Shown in pieces: positions 46,313 through 54,801 of a DNA stretch of 64,000 bases (its first letter is position 1; every line of letters begins with the position of its first letter). Source of the stretch: Microcoleus sp. FACHB-831 (GTDB taxonomy: Bacteria; Cyanobacteriota; Cyanobacteriia; Cyanobacteriales; FACHB-T130); the NCBI RefSeq assembly GCF_014695585.1, contig NZ_JACJON010000040.1:62001-126000 (forward strand), in the 5' to 3' direction. The position numbers were made by a program, and so were the translations under genes. Under the pieces are notes generated by a model. The model ran no database searches. It was not told the origin of the DNA and was given only the letters and a program-made list of their open reading frames with translations.

Positions 46313-47038
46313 TTATTCAGAACGGTCTTCAAAATTCTGACGGCGGCGACGCTGTTGTTGACGGCGTGGTTGAGCCGCAGGAGTAGGCTCTTGTTCCTGA
46401 CCGGGAATTATTTCCCCTTTGAAGATCCAAACTTTGACGCCAAGAATTCCGTAGATGGTTTTGGCTGTCCGGTAAGCATAATCAATGTCTGCGCGGAGGG
46501 TATGCAGAGGTACTCTGCCTTCTCTCGTCCATTCGGTTCGGGCAATTTCCGCCCCATTTAACCGACCGCTTACCTGCACTTTAATTCCTTGAACTTCAGC
46601 GCGTTGGGCGCGTTGAATTGCCTGACGCACGACTCTCCGGAAGGAAACCCGTCTCTCTAGCTGTTGGGCAATGTACTCAGCAATCAGCCCTGCATCGGCA
46701 TCAACCCGTTGTACTTCCACAACGTTAATGCGAATCTGACGGCTGCCGCTGCCCAGTTCTTGTACAAGACCGGCACGCAGTTGTTCAATGCCTGCACCGC
46801 CTCTACCCACAACTACGCCAGGACGAGCTGTATGGATTTCTAAATCTATCTGATCGGCTTTGCGCTCAATTCGCACTGCTGCAATACCAGCATTGCTGAG
46901 AGTTCTCTCAACAAACTGCCGAATTTTGTGGTCTTCTTGCAAAAGTTCGGGATAGCGCTTGGCATCGGCATACCAACGGGAACGATGCTCTTGGGTAATA
47001 CCCAGCCTAAACCCAATTGGATGAATTTTCTGTCCCAC
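46313..47038 (-). CDS. rpsC: Ribosomal protein uS3
   Basis: 241 residues: [22 protein letters not shown]-domain [20 protein letters not shown], and [20 protein letters not shown]. uS3 forms the mRNA entry ring with uS4 and uS5. The last 25 residues are Gln/Arg-rich ([14 protein letters not shown]), a basic tail. Preceded by GGAGG. Confidence 0.97.
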   Translation of the reverse strand: MGQKIHPIGFRLGITQEHRSRWYADAKRYPELLQEDHKIRQFVERTLSNAGIAAVRIERKADQIDLEIHTARPGVVVGRGGAGIEQLRAGLVQELGSGSRQIRINVVEVQRVDADAGLIAEYIAQQLERRVSFRRVVRQAIQRAQRAEVQGIKVQVSGRLNGAEIARTEWTREGRVPLHTLRADIDYAYRTAKTIYGILGVKVWIFKGEIIPGQEQEPTPAAQPRRQQQRRRRQNFEDRSE

Positions 47039-47142
47039 AAATACCTCCTATCTAATAGCGTTGAGCGTTGAGTTTTAAGTTTTGAATTTAATAATTAAAA
47101 CTTTTCACTCCTAATTCATAACCCGTTGATGCTAAGTCTTGA

Positions 47143-47508
47143 CTATTCTTGCTCGCTTGCGTCAGCCGCAACAGCAACGGTGATATGGCACGTTGGCTTG
47201 CGAATTTGATAGGCTCTACCTTGAGCGCGGGGTCTAAATCTCTTCAGCGATGGCCCCTGATCGGCATAAGCCTGAGAAATCACCAGGTTATTACGGTCAA
47301 GCCCAGCGTTATGCTCGGCGTTAGCCACAGCTGAACGGACTAACTTACGGATTGGTTCGCAAGCGCGATAGGGCATAAACTCCAAAATAATTAGAGCTTC
47401 TCGATAAGATATTCCCCTAATCTGATCGAGAACCCGCCGTACTTTGTGAGCCGACATTCTGACGTAACGCGCGCTCGCTTTTACTTCTGTATTTGTATCA
47501 ACCGCCAT
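47143..47508 (-). CDS. rplV: Ribosomal protein uL22
   Basis: 121 residues: [40 protein letters not shown], and the loop [20 protein letters not shown] that lines the peptide tunnel. Between rpsS and rpsC. Confidence 0.97.
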   Translation of the reverse strand: MAVDTNTEVKASARYVRMSAHKVRRVLDQIRGISYREALIILEFMPYRACEPIRKLVRSAVANAEHNAGLDRNNLVISQAYADQGPSLKRFRPRAQGRAYQIRKPTCHITVAVAADASEQE

Positions 47509-47519
47509 AATCTTCTCCT

Positions 47520-47592
47520 AGACTTATAAATTCTGAATTATGAATTACAAATTCCGAATTAAATTCATCGTTCATAATTCAAAATTCATAAT
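47520..47592. repeat. GAATTAT/ATAATTC heptamers (rpsS-rplV spacer)
   Basis: AAATTCTGAATTATGAATTA, then ATTCATCGTTCATAATTCAA: 7-base units in both senses. Confidence 0.72.
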
Positions 47593-47870
47593 TATCTACC
47601 CGACTTCTTATCGCTCTTCGAGTGTCCGCGAAACGTCCGCGTGGGAGCAAATTCGCCTAATTTGTGCCCTACCATCTGTTCGCTGACAAAAACGGGAACG
47701 TGTTGACGTCCGTTGTGAACTGCTATCGTATGTCCCACCATCTGCGGCAGTATTGTCGAAGCACGAGACCAAGTTTTGATCAACTGCTTTTCGCCCTTGG
47801 CGTTGAGCTTTTCAATCTTACTCAGCAGATGATCCGCAACAAAAGGACCTTTTTTAAGAGAACGACCCAT
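47592..47870 (-). CDS. rpsS: Ribosomal protein uS19
   Basis: 92 residues: [40 protein letters not shown] and [20 protein letters not shown]. In the 30S head next to uS13. Length matches the family. Between rplB and rplV. Confidence 0.97.
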   Translation of the reverse strand: MGRSLKKGPFVADHLLSKIEKLNAKGEKQLIKTWSRASTILPQMVGHTIAVHNGRQHVPVFVSEQMVGHKLGEFAPTRTFRGHSKSDKKSGR

Positions 47871-47986
47871 ATTTACAGAATTGTGAGTTTTGAATTATCA
47901 GGCAACCAACTAAATACTAAAGATAGTTAATAAGTTTGAGCTTTGAGTTAAAAAGCCTTACCTTCATCACTCAAACTCATAACTAT

Positions 47987-48850
47987 TTAAGACTCGCGAC
48001 CACCACGGCTACGCTTAGAGGTTTTCCGACGACGACGGACAATCAAAGAATTACTAGGCTTCTTCGGTTTGCGAGTTTTAGCTCCCAAGGTTGGCTTACC
48101 CCAAGGCGTCACTGGCCCCGGACGACCGATAGGCGCACGCCCTTCACCACCACCGTGCGGGTGGTCAACTGGGTTCATCACGCTTCCTCTGACTTTGGGG
48201 CGGCGTCCTTTCCAGCGATTACGACCAGCCTTACCAATGCTTATATTTCTGGCTTCGATGTTGCCGACTTGTCCAATTGTGGCGTAGCACTCGCGACGCA
48301 CCATACGGACTTCACCTGAAGGCAGCTTAATCGTTACATAATCGCCTTCTTTAGCTACCACCTGAGCGGCTGCACCAGCTGCGCGAACAATTTGGCCGCC
48401 CTTACCTGCCACCAATTCCACATTATGAACTGTTGTACCCAAGGGAATTTTGCCTAGTGGCAGAGCATTGCCAATTTCAATTGGTGCGTCGGGTCCAGCG
48501 CTGATGGACGTACCCACCATCAACCCAACTGGGTGGAGAATATAACGTTTTTCTCCATCTTGGTAAAACACTAGGGCAATCCTAGCGTTGCGGTTGGGGT
48601 CGTACTCAATCGCGGCTACTTTAGCAGGTATGTTGCGCTTGTCGCGACGAAAGTCAATTATGCGATAAAGCTGTTTGTGGCCGCCACCGCGCCGCCTGCT
48701 GGTTATGATGCCGCGATTGTTGCGCCCTTGAGGGCTATGGCTGTTGCGAGTTAGTGATTTCTCCGGCTCACTCTTTGTGATTTCAGAAAAGTCAGAAACG
48801 CTACGTTGCCGAGTTCCTGGAGTGTATGGCCGATAAATGCGGGTGCCCAT
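47987..48850 (-). CDS. rplB: Ribosomal protein uL2
   Basis: 287 residues: [40 protein letters not shown], and [20 protein letters not shown], which holds the conserved His near the peptidyl transferase centre. Needed for subunit joining. Both flanking spacers carry heptamer arrays. Confidence 0.97.
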   Translation of the reverse strand: MGTRIYRPYTPGTRQRSVSDFSEITKSEPEKSLTRNSHSPQGRNNRGIITSRRRGGGHKQLYRIIDFRRDKRNIPAKVAAIEYDPNRNARIALVFYQDGEKRYILHPVGLMVGTSISAGPDAPIEIGNALPLGKIPLGTTVHNVELVAGKGGQIVRAAGAAAQVVAKEGDYVTIKLPSGEVRMVRRECYATIGQVGNIEARNISIGKAGRNRWKGRRPKVRGSVMNPVDHPHGGGEGRAPIGRPGPVTPWGKPTLGAKTRKPKKPSNSLIVRRRRKTSKRSRGGRES

Positions 48851-48854
48851 AACA

Positions 48855-48960
48855 GAGTTGTTAGTTGTTAGTTGTTAGTTGTTAGTCATTGGTTGTTAGT
48901 TTCTAGTTGCTAGTTGTGGTTAGCCACTAGCCGCTAGCCAAAACCCCACCAGCCACTAAC
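48855..48960. repeat. TTGTTAG array facing CCACTAA units (rplW-rplB spacer)
   Basis: Four GTTGTTA units, degenerate copies (TTCTAGTTGCTAGTTGTGG), then TAGCCACTAGCCGCTAGCC and CCACTAAC in complementary sense. Confidence 0.78.
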
Positions 48961-49268
48961 TAAACTTCTGGGAATAGGATATTTTGGAGCGATTCTCCTG
49001 CTGCTAGAGTCACGATCGCTCTTTTGTAATTCGGCTTAAATCCGATAAATTTGCCGACGCGGCGCTTTTTGCGTGGAGGGCGAATGGTGTTTACGCTCTC
49101 GACTTTGACCTTTAACAGGTCTTCAATTGCCGCTTTTATTTCTGGTTTTGTCGCGGTGGGAACAACTTCAAAGACATACTTGTTCTGCTCCATCAGCAGA
49201 GTAGCCTTCTCGGTCACAATTGGCCGCAGCACCAAATCCGCGAGGTCGCGGGGGTTATACTTAGTCAC
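48960..49268 (-). CDS. rplW: Ribosomal protein uL23
   Basis: 102 residues: [40 protein letters not shown] and [20 protein letters not shown]. Forms the docking site for trigger factor and SRP at the tunnel exit. It overlaps rplD by 8 bases. Confidence 0.97.
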   Translation of the reverse strand: MTKYNPRDLADLVLRPIVTEKATLLMEQNKYVFEVVPTATKPEIKAAIEDLLKVKVESVNTIRPPRKKRRVGKFIGFKPNYKRAIVTLAAGESLQNILFPEV

Positions 49269-49893
49269 TGTAAACCTCCTGGATTTTGGCTAGGGCGGAT
49301 GCGGTTGTCACGATTTTGTCAGCATCCAACACGTCATAGACATTTATGTTAGTGGCGGATATTAGCTTGAGGTTGGCTATATTTCTAGCTGACAAATAAA
49401 CCATTTCTTCGCGTTCATTCAAGATGAGTAAGATTTTTGATTCTGGCTCAACTCCCCAACGCGCGATCGCTTGTACAAGTTCCTTGGTTTTAGGCTGAGG
49501 CAACTTATCAGCAAATGGCTCAACCACAATTATGTCTTCAGCACGACTCTGAATTGCTGTTCTCAGTGCTAGCCGCCGCTCTTTGCGGTTCATCTTGGTT
49601 TCATAGTCCCTCGGCTTGGGACCGAATATCACACCGCCGCCCCGCCACAGTGGGGAACGAATAGAACCAGCTCTAGCGCGACCAGTTCCTTTTTGGCGCC
49701 AAGGTTTGCGTCCTCCACCTCTAACTTCCGCACGGGTTTTGGTGCTCGCTGTTCCTTGACGCGCATTTGCTAGTTGTCTGACTACGGCTCTGTGGACAAT
49801 ATGACTAGCATTCTCTGCTTTAGCAACCTGTAATTCCAGTGTTGCTTGTCCTACTTGTTCGCCGTCCCAGTTTCGCACCACGCATTCAACCAT
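49261..49893 (-). CDS. rplD: Ribosomal protein uL4
   Basis: 210 residues from the ATG at 49893 ([20 protein letters not shown]); the open frame runs 28 residues further up, but that part is spacer-derived and not conserved. [20 protein letters not shown] and [20 protein letters not shown] form the tunnel loop. In some bacteria uL4 represses this operon; not shown here. Overlaps rplW. Confidence 0.96.
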   Translation of the reverse strand: MVECVVRNWDGEQVGQATLELQVAKAENASHIVHRAVVRQLANARQGTASTKTRAEVRGGGRKPWRQKGTGRARAGSIRSPLWRGGGVIFGPKPRDYETKMNRKERRLALRTAIQSRAEDIIVVEPFADKLPQPKTKELVQAIARWGVEPESKILLILNEREEMVYLSARNIANLKLISATNINVYDVLDADKIVTTASALAKIQEVYSD

Positions 49894-49980
49894 CTTCTCT
49901 GTCCTCTGTACGTTTGTCCTTTGTCCGTTTGTTACTGGCCAACCAGCAATTACCGATGGCCAATTACTAATGGCCAATGA

Positions 49981-50616
49981 CTATCGACCTACTTTTTTCT
50001 CAGGCACAATACTAAGAAGCGCACCGGGTTTACCGGGAACAGCTCCCTTGATCAGCAACAAATTGCGCTCGGTGTCCACTCGCACGACGGTCAATTTGCG
50101 AATCGTAACGCGCACGCCTCCCAAACGGCCAGCCATTCTCTTCCCCGGATAAACCCGTCCTGGTGTGGTTCCAGCACCAATCGATCCAGGCAAGCGATGG
50201 TTTTTGGAACCGTGGGACATTGGCCCGCGCTTGAAATTGTGACGTTTTTGATAACCAGCGAAGCCTTTACCAATACTTGTGCCAACTGCATCTACAATTT
50301 GGCCTGCGGTAAAGATATCAGCTTTGACTTCCTGACCTAGTTGAAATTCACCCACATCATCTAGGCGATACTCTTCTAGATGACGCAAAGGCTTTTCTCC
50401 AGACTTTGCCAAGTGACCTAGTTCTGGCTTATTCAGCGACTTTGGTTTGACTTCTTTAAAGCCCAGCTGAACGGCTGTGTAGCCATCCGTCTGCTTGGTT
50501 TTGATCTGCGTAACGGTGCATGGCCCTGCTTGAATGACCGTAACAGGAATGGCTCTTCCTTCCTGGTCAAACACTTGGGTCATGCCGAGCTTGGTGCCAA
50601 GGATACCTATAGACAC
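49981..50616 (-). CDS. rplC: Ribosomal protein uL3
   Basis: 211 residues: [40 protein letters not shown] and [20 protein letters not shown]. Assembly initiator near the peptidyl transferase centre. It is the first gene of the cluster; rpsJ (uS10), first in many bacteria, is absent, as expected in cyanobacteria where it is beside tufA. Divergent from ndhN. Confidence 0.97.
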   Translation of the reverse strand: MSIGILGTKLGMTQVFDQEGRAIPVTVIQAGPCTVTQIKTKQTDGYTAVQLGFKEVKPKSLNKPELGHLAKSGEKPLRHLEEYRLDDVGEFQLGQEVKADIFTAGQIVDAVGTSIGKGFAGYQKRHNFKRGPMSHGSKNHRLPGSIGAGTTPGRVYPGKRMAGRLGGVRVTIRKLTVVRVDTERNLLLIKGAVPGKPGALLSIVPEKKVGR

Positions 50617-51199
50617 GAGTTTCAGGTTTCTCCCTTCTACACACTACAAATATGTCGGACTACTACCGACAGACAAATTCGCATATCTCCTGCGATCGCT
50701 GCGTAAACAGCTACCGACGGGAAGATGCCCCGCAGATTCGCTATTAACGCTTCTAGCAGGGTCAAGCTTCTAGCAGTTTAAATATTGCTTTCAGCTAACG
50801 AGCGTGAATTTGTTTAATGCCAAACATCAGCACTGGCATACTATCCTGGCCGGCACGGACTTAAGCAGCAAGCTACTTAGTATCCGACTTATGCCTGGGG
50901 GTAGCCTTTTAGGCTGACTTCCGCATTGGAGTCGGAAGTTTTGGCAGCCTTAAATTTTGGCCACGATCGTTAACTATAAACTACATTTGCAAACTTGTCT
51001 AGCAAATTACAAATTTATTTTTACCGATCGCGGAATGGCAAGCACCGTAAGGGCTAATCGAAAAACAACACCAAATAGACAACCTTTCTACACCCACTCT
51101 CAAGCCAGCATTGAACTACTGTTGATGGGCACTCGCCGCCAAACTATAATTAGCCCAGCAGCGATTCATAAAACTTAAAACGGGGCAGAAAGTAATATT
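50617..51199. promoter_or_regulatory. Divergent rplC-ndhN region, leader of the ribosomal cluster
   Basis: 583 bases without a supported gene. Foldable elements are AGCCT TTT AGGCT (50903-50915) and ACTTCCG CATTGGAGT CGGAAGT (50917-50939), adjacent hairpins about 290-320 bases upstream of rplC. They may belong to the rplC transcript leader, where an autoregulatory or attenuation site would be expected, but this is inference. No clear promoter hexamers chosen. Confidence 0.5.
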
Positions 51200-51655
51200 A
51201 TGGCACTCCTAACGACTGGTAAACCCTTTATTCGCGATCTAGAAAAGTCTGGTGCTTTGGGACTATATATGCCCTTGGAAGGCGGGTATGAGGGTCGCTA
51301 TCAACGGCGTCTGCGGGCATCAGGCTACATCACGTTGCGAATCACTGCACGGGGACTAGGTGACTTAGCGGCGTATTTAACTGGCGTTCACGGCGTCCGT
51401 CCTCCTCATCTGGGTAAAAAAGACATCCGTGTTTTCTTCATACCACCTGTCATCAACTACCAGCTAGAACACCTACCACAGCATTCAAAAGGTCTGGTGC
51501 TGTGGATTATTGAAGGGCATATTCTCTCTCGTCAGGAAGTTGAATATTTAACTACCTTGCCAAGCCTAGAGCCTCGCCTGAAAATAATTGTAGAAATGGG
51601 AGGCGATCGCTCCTTCCGCTGGACGCCACTCAAAGATACCTTGGCTGCTGCTTAA
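51200..51655 (+). CDS. ndhN: NAD(P)H-quinone oxidoreductase subunit N
   Basis: 151-residue peripheral subunit of NDH-1, the complex that drives cyclic electron flow and respiration at the thylakoid membrane; found only in cyanobacteria and plastid-type complexes. MALLTTGKPFIRDLEKSGAL, GLYMPLEGGYEGRYQRRLRA, THYIV-like RASGYITLRITARGLGD, and GVHGVRPPHLGKKDIR are conserved. Divergent from rplC. Confidence 0.95.
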   Translation: MALLTTGKPFIRDLEKSGALGLYMPLEGGYEGRYQRRLRASGYITLRITARGLGDLAAYLTGVHGVRPPHLGKKDIRVFFIPPVINYQLEHLPQHSKGLVLWIIEGHILSRQEVEYLTTLPSLEPRLKIIVEMGGDRSFRWTPLKDTLAAA

Positions 51656-51815
51656 GCCAAAAACTAACATACGCTAATCCCCGCTGGGACACCTATATTG
51701 ATTGTGTCCCGGCTTACCCAGGCGATCGCGCTTCTAAAGTTGCAATCAAACCTTTAGATCTGCTTAAAGCTTTTGATACCTTAAAATAACACCGCAGCTA
51801 ATAGGGGAAGCTCTC

Positions 51816-52421
51816 ATGCTGGAAAATCGCGACTATACCTTAATCATCGACAAAAGTGGCAGTATGTCGCTCAACGATCAGCCGGGAGGAAAAACCCGCT
51901 GGGATGTCATGCAAGAATCTACCCTAGCGTTAGCCAGCAAATGCGAACAATTTGACCCGGATGGGTTAACAATTTACGTGTTTTCCGGCAAATTCAAACG
52001 TTACGAGAATGTAACAGCCAGCAAAGTTGCACAAATTTTCCGAGAAAACGAACCATCTGGTCGCACCGATCTAGCAGGTGTCCTCCAAGATGCCACACAA
52101 AACTACTTTCAACGCAAAGCTGCCAAACAAACAAAACTAAATGGAGAAACCATTTTAGTGGTAACAGATGGAGAACCTGATGACCGGAAAGCAGTGATGA
52201 AAGCGATCATTGAAGCCTCTCGTCGAATAGACCGAGATGAAGAACTGGCGATTTCGTTTGTTCAAGTAGGCACCGATCCTCAAGCAACTAAGTTTCTCAA
52301 GATATTGGATGATGAATTACAAAGTGCTGGTGCTAAATTTGACATCGTTGACACTATAACTATTGACGATATGGAAGATATGACCCTGACAGAAGTGTTG
52401 CTGAATGCTATTACTGATTAG
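51816..52421 (+). CDS. Von Willebrand A domain protein, copy 1
   Basis: 201 residues, almost only a VWA domain. The metal-ion-dependent adhesion site is complete: Asp12-x-Ser14-x-Ser16 in YTLIIDKSGSMS, Thr84 in GRTDLAGVL, Asp118 in VVTDGEPDD. No signal peptide, so cytosolic. The C-terminal motif DDMEDMTLTEVLLNAITD is shared with copies 2 and 3. Resembles cyanobacterial ORF176-type or TerY-like VWA proteins of unknown role; likely protein-protein or metal-dependent binding. First gene of a four-gene plus-strand cluster. Confidence 0.85.
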   Translation: MLENRDYTLIIDKSGSMSLNDQPGGKTRWDVMQESTLALASKCEQFDPDGLTIYVFSGKFKRYENVTASKVAQIFRENEPSGRTDLAGVLQDATQNYFQRKAAKQTKLNGETILVVTDGEPDDRKAVMKAIIEASRRIDRDEELAISFVQVGTDPQATKFLKILDDELQSAGAKFDIVDTITIDDMEDMTLTEVLLNAITD

Positions 52422-52531
52422 TAAGTAGTGCGTGCAGATTAGCAGCCACTACTCGCGATCCGGCATAGCTGTAGTGCAGGGTAAACAATAATGTGTGCCT
52501 GCACATATATCGACACTAAGGGGTCAAAATT

Positions 52532-53020
52532 ATGGAATCTATAGACGACTTGTTAGCTCAGATCAAGGCTGAGTATGCCGAACCACATAAACCATTAGAA
52601 CTGCAAAAACCTCAATCGCTACAAGGGGAACAGCTTAGTCAGCAGCAACAACAAGGAAAAAGCGCCGCTAGTGGATATGCTGACACTACAGCCTTCGAGC
52701 GAGAGCTATTTGCATCTAACAAAAATTGCAATGAATCGCCGGAGAACAACTTATTAGCACAGCTCAAAGTTGAGTTTGAGGAAGAACAACGAGCGGAAGA
52801 GATAAAAAAACAGCAGCAAATCCGAGAGGAACAACTGCGACAGGAACAACTCAAGCAGCAACAACGAGCCGCACTTAAAGTAAAAGCGCAGGCTTGGCTA
52901 AAAAAAATTAATCCATCGTCAGAAGAAGGTTTGTGGTTTGAAGAGTTTGCCTGCGCGTACCCCAATAAACTAGAGGCAGCGCTTGATTACCTGCAAGCTT
53001 TGGAGCAAACGCAACCCTAA
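52532..53020 (+). CDS. Slr1339-type salt-stress-family protein
   Basis: 162 residues. The N-terminus ESIDDLLAQIKAEY recurs in the middle as ENNLLAQLKVEFEEEQRAEE, then a Gln/Glu/Lys-rich coiled coil (IKKQQQIREEQLRQEQLKQQ), and the end EGLWFEEFACAYPNKLEAAL plus DYLQALEQ. This layout matches cyanobacterial Slr1339-like proteins; their biochemical role is unknown. It sits between VWA copies 1 and 2, and an AT-rich hairpin follows. Confidence 0.75.
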   Translation: MESIDDLLAQIKAEYAEPHKPLELQKPQSLQGEQLSQQQQQGKSAASGYADTTAFERELFASNKNCNESPENNLLAQLKVEFEEEQRAEEIKKQQQIREEQLRQEQLKQQQRAALKVKAQAWLKKINPSSEEGLWFEEFACAYPNKLEAALDYLQALEQTQP

Positions 53021-53402
53021 AAAAATATTTATAAAGTTGCACGTATTTCTATTAATTTTTTGGTTAAATTTATCTTCAGGATAAATTTAACCAAAAGCTT
53101 GTGGTGGCAAATTTATAATTATTCTAAATTTAGTAATTGCCATACACTCAAATATAACTATGGGGAAAATTTGCCTCGCGTGGGTGAATAAAGCTAATTT
53201 GTCTTGATTTGAGATAGCTTTCCCTGAAGAGCCGTGCGATCGCCAGCATATACGCCGCTTCACCACGAACATACTAAATAGTATTAACTAGCGTAATTGA
53301 GATTTTTGTATATAAATCGCAGGATTATCAGCGATTTGGCATAGGCTAGAGAAAGAAGTAGCGATACTCACAGGAGGTTATCTCTTGGTAGAAGGAGGAT
53401 CT
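53021..53402. other. 382-base AT-rich gap with a long hairpin
   Basis: No gene seen. TTTTGGTTAAATTTATC and its exact complement (53058-53096, 17-bp stem, loop TTCAG) lie just after the Slr1339-type gene, probably a terminator though without a T run. The later part must carry the promoter for VWA copy 2. Confidence 0.6.
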
Positions 53403-54008
53403 TTGGCAGAAAACCGTGATTACACCTTAATCATCGACAAAAGCGGCAGTATGTCAACCCCAGATCAACCGGGTGGCAGAAGTCGCTGGGAAGCCGCGCA
53501 GGAGTCTACAATGGCTCTGGCGAGGAAATGCGAACAATTTGACCCGGATGGGATTACGCTTTATCTGTTTTCAGGACGGTTTAAGCGGTTTGACAACGTG
53601 ACCTCTAACAAGGTGTCGCAAATATTTCAAGAAAATGACCCCTCTGGGACCACTGACTTAGCCAGCGTACTCAAGGATGCCACTGACCGCTACTTTGAAA
53701 ATAAAGCAGCTGGCCAGACTAAGCCGAATGGAGAAACAATCCTGGTAGTCACAGATGGCGAACCCGACGACCGGAAAGCAGTGATGCGAGTGATTATCGA
53801 GGCGTCCAGACGCATGGAGGCAGATGAAGAACTGGCAATTTCCTTCATTCAAGTTGGCACAGATCAAATGGCAACCAGGTTTCTCAAAGTCTTGGATGAT
53901 GAACTCCAAGGTGCTGGAGCCAAGTTTGATATCTGTGACACCATAACGCTTGACGATATGGAGGGTCTGACTTTGAAGGAAGTGTTGCTTAACGCAATCA
54001 GCGATTAA
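53403..54008 (+). CDS. Von Willebrand A domain protein, copy 2
   Basis: 201 residues if started at the TTG at 53403, which gives (L)AENRDYTLIIDKSGSMS aligned with copy 1; another TTG at 53385 adds six residues. Both have a good ribosome binding site (GGAGG at 53394 and CAGGAGG at 53371). The adhesion site is complete (DKSGS, TTDLASVL, VVTDGEPDD), and the C-terminus is DDMEGLTLKEVLLNAISD. Closely related to copies 1 and 3. A heptamer-built terminator follows at 54016. Confidence 0.84.
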   Translation: MAENRDYTLIIDKSGSMSTPDQPGGRSRWEAAQESTMALARKCEQFDPDGITLYLFSGRFKRFDNVTSNKVSQIFQENDPSGTTDLASVLKDATDRYFENKAAGQTKPNGETILVVTDGEPDDRKAVMRVIIEASRRMEADEELAISFIQVGTDQMATRFLKVLDDELQGAGAKFDICDTITLDDMEGLTLKEVLLNAISD

Positions 54009-54015
54009 AAACTTT

Positions 54016-54048
54016 AGACTTTGGACTTTAGATGTCCAAAGTCTTTTT
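54016..54048 (+). terminator. Terminator built from GACTTTA heptamers
   Basis: AGACTTTGGAC and GTCCAAAGTCT form an 11-bp perfect stem with a 7-base loop, followed by TTTT. It lies 8 bases after VWA copy 2. The stem arms are units of the GACTTTA heptamer family. Confidence 0.85.
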
Positions 54049-54095
54049 GACAATCGTGCGATCGCTTCAAGTGTTAATTAAAGGAGGGTATTGGC

Positions 54096-54698
54096 GTGGA
54101 AGATCGCGATTACACGTTAATTATCGACAAAAGTGGCAGTATGTCTACTCCCGACCAAGCAGGTGGTAGAAATCGCTGGGATACTGCTCAGGAGTCTACC
54201 TTGGCATTGGCGAGAAAATGCGAACAGTTTGACCCAGATGGTATTACTGTTTACGTGTTCTCCAGCCGATTTAAAAAGTACGAGAATGTTACCTCTAGCA
54301 AGGTTGCACAAATATTCCAAGAAAACGATCCTGCTGGCACGACGGATCTAGCTAGCGTGCTGAAGGCTGCTACTGACGGCTATTTCCAGCGCAAAGCAGC
54401 AGGTCAAGCCAAAGCGGGTGGAGAAACCATTTTGGTTATAACCGACGGGGAGCCAGATGACCGCAAAGCCGTAATGCGGAACATTATTGAAGCATCTCGC
54501 CAGATGGAACGGGATGAAGAACTGGCAATTTCCATAGTTCAAGTCGGATCGGATGCAACAGCCAGTAGGTTTCTTAAGGCGTTGGATGACGATTTGCAAG
54601 GTGCTGGAGCCAAGTTTGATATCTGCGACACCATTACTCTGGATGATATGGCAGATATGACGCTGGCTGAAGTGCTACTCAATGCCATAAGCGACTAA
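54096..54698 (+). CDS. Von Willebrand A domain protein, copy 3
   Basis: 200 residues from a GTG start preceded by AAGGAGGG at 54080: (V)EDRDYTLIIDKSGSMS. The adhesion site is complete (DKSGS, GTTDLASVL, VITDGEPDD); the C-terminus is DDMADMTLAEVLLNAISD. It is closest to copy 2 by shared stretches such as GAGAKFDICDTITLDDM. Terminator-like hairpin at 54720-54744. Tandem duplication is the likely origin. Confidence 0.85.
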   Translation: MEDRDYTLIIDKSGSMSTPDQAGGRNRWDTAQESTLALARKCEQFDPDGITVYVFSSRFKKYENVTSSKVAQIFQENDPAGTTDLASVLKAATDGYFQRKAAGQAKAGGETILVITDGEPDDRKAVMRNIIEASRQMERDEELAISIVQVGSDATASRFLKALDDDLQGAGAKFDICDTITLDDMADMTLAEVLLNAISD

Positions 54699-54719
54699 AA
54701 ACAAATCCATTTTGGGATG

Positions 54720-54744
54720 GCTGCCTGGTAAGAGAAAAGGCAGC
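54720..54744 (+). terminator. Terminator after VWA copy 3
   Basis: GCTGCCT and AGGCAGC form a 7-bp stem followed by TTTACTTTT. Confidence 0.65.
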
Positions 54745-54801
54745 TTTACTTTTAACTTTGTTTACCTGCCAATTTGGTGAGGAACGCACTAGCATAGAAG
54801 G

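Noticed and set aside
49894-49977. 28-residue N-terminal extension of rplD
   Set aside because: Encoded by repetitive spacer sequence and not part of the uL4 family; ATG at 49893 fits the family start.
50957-51178. 73-codon ORF in the rplC-ndhN gap
   Set aside because: No recognisable motif, low-complexity composition; sits in the promoter region of ndhN.
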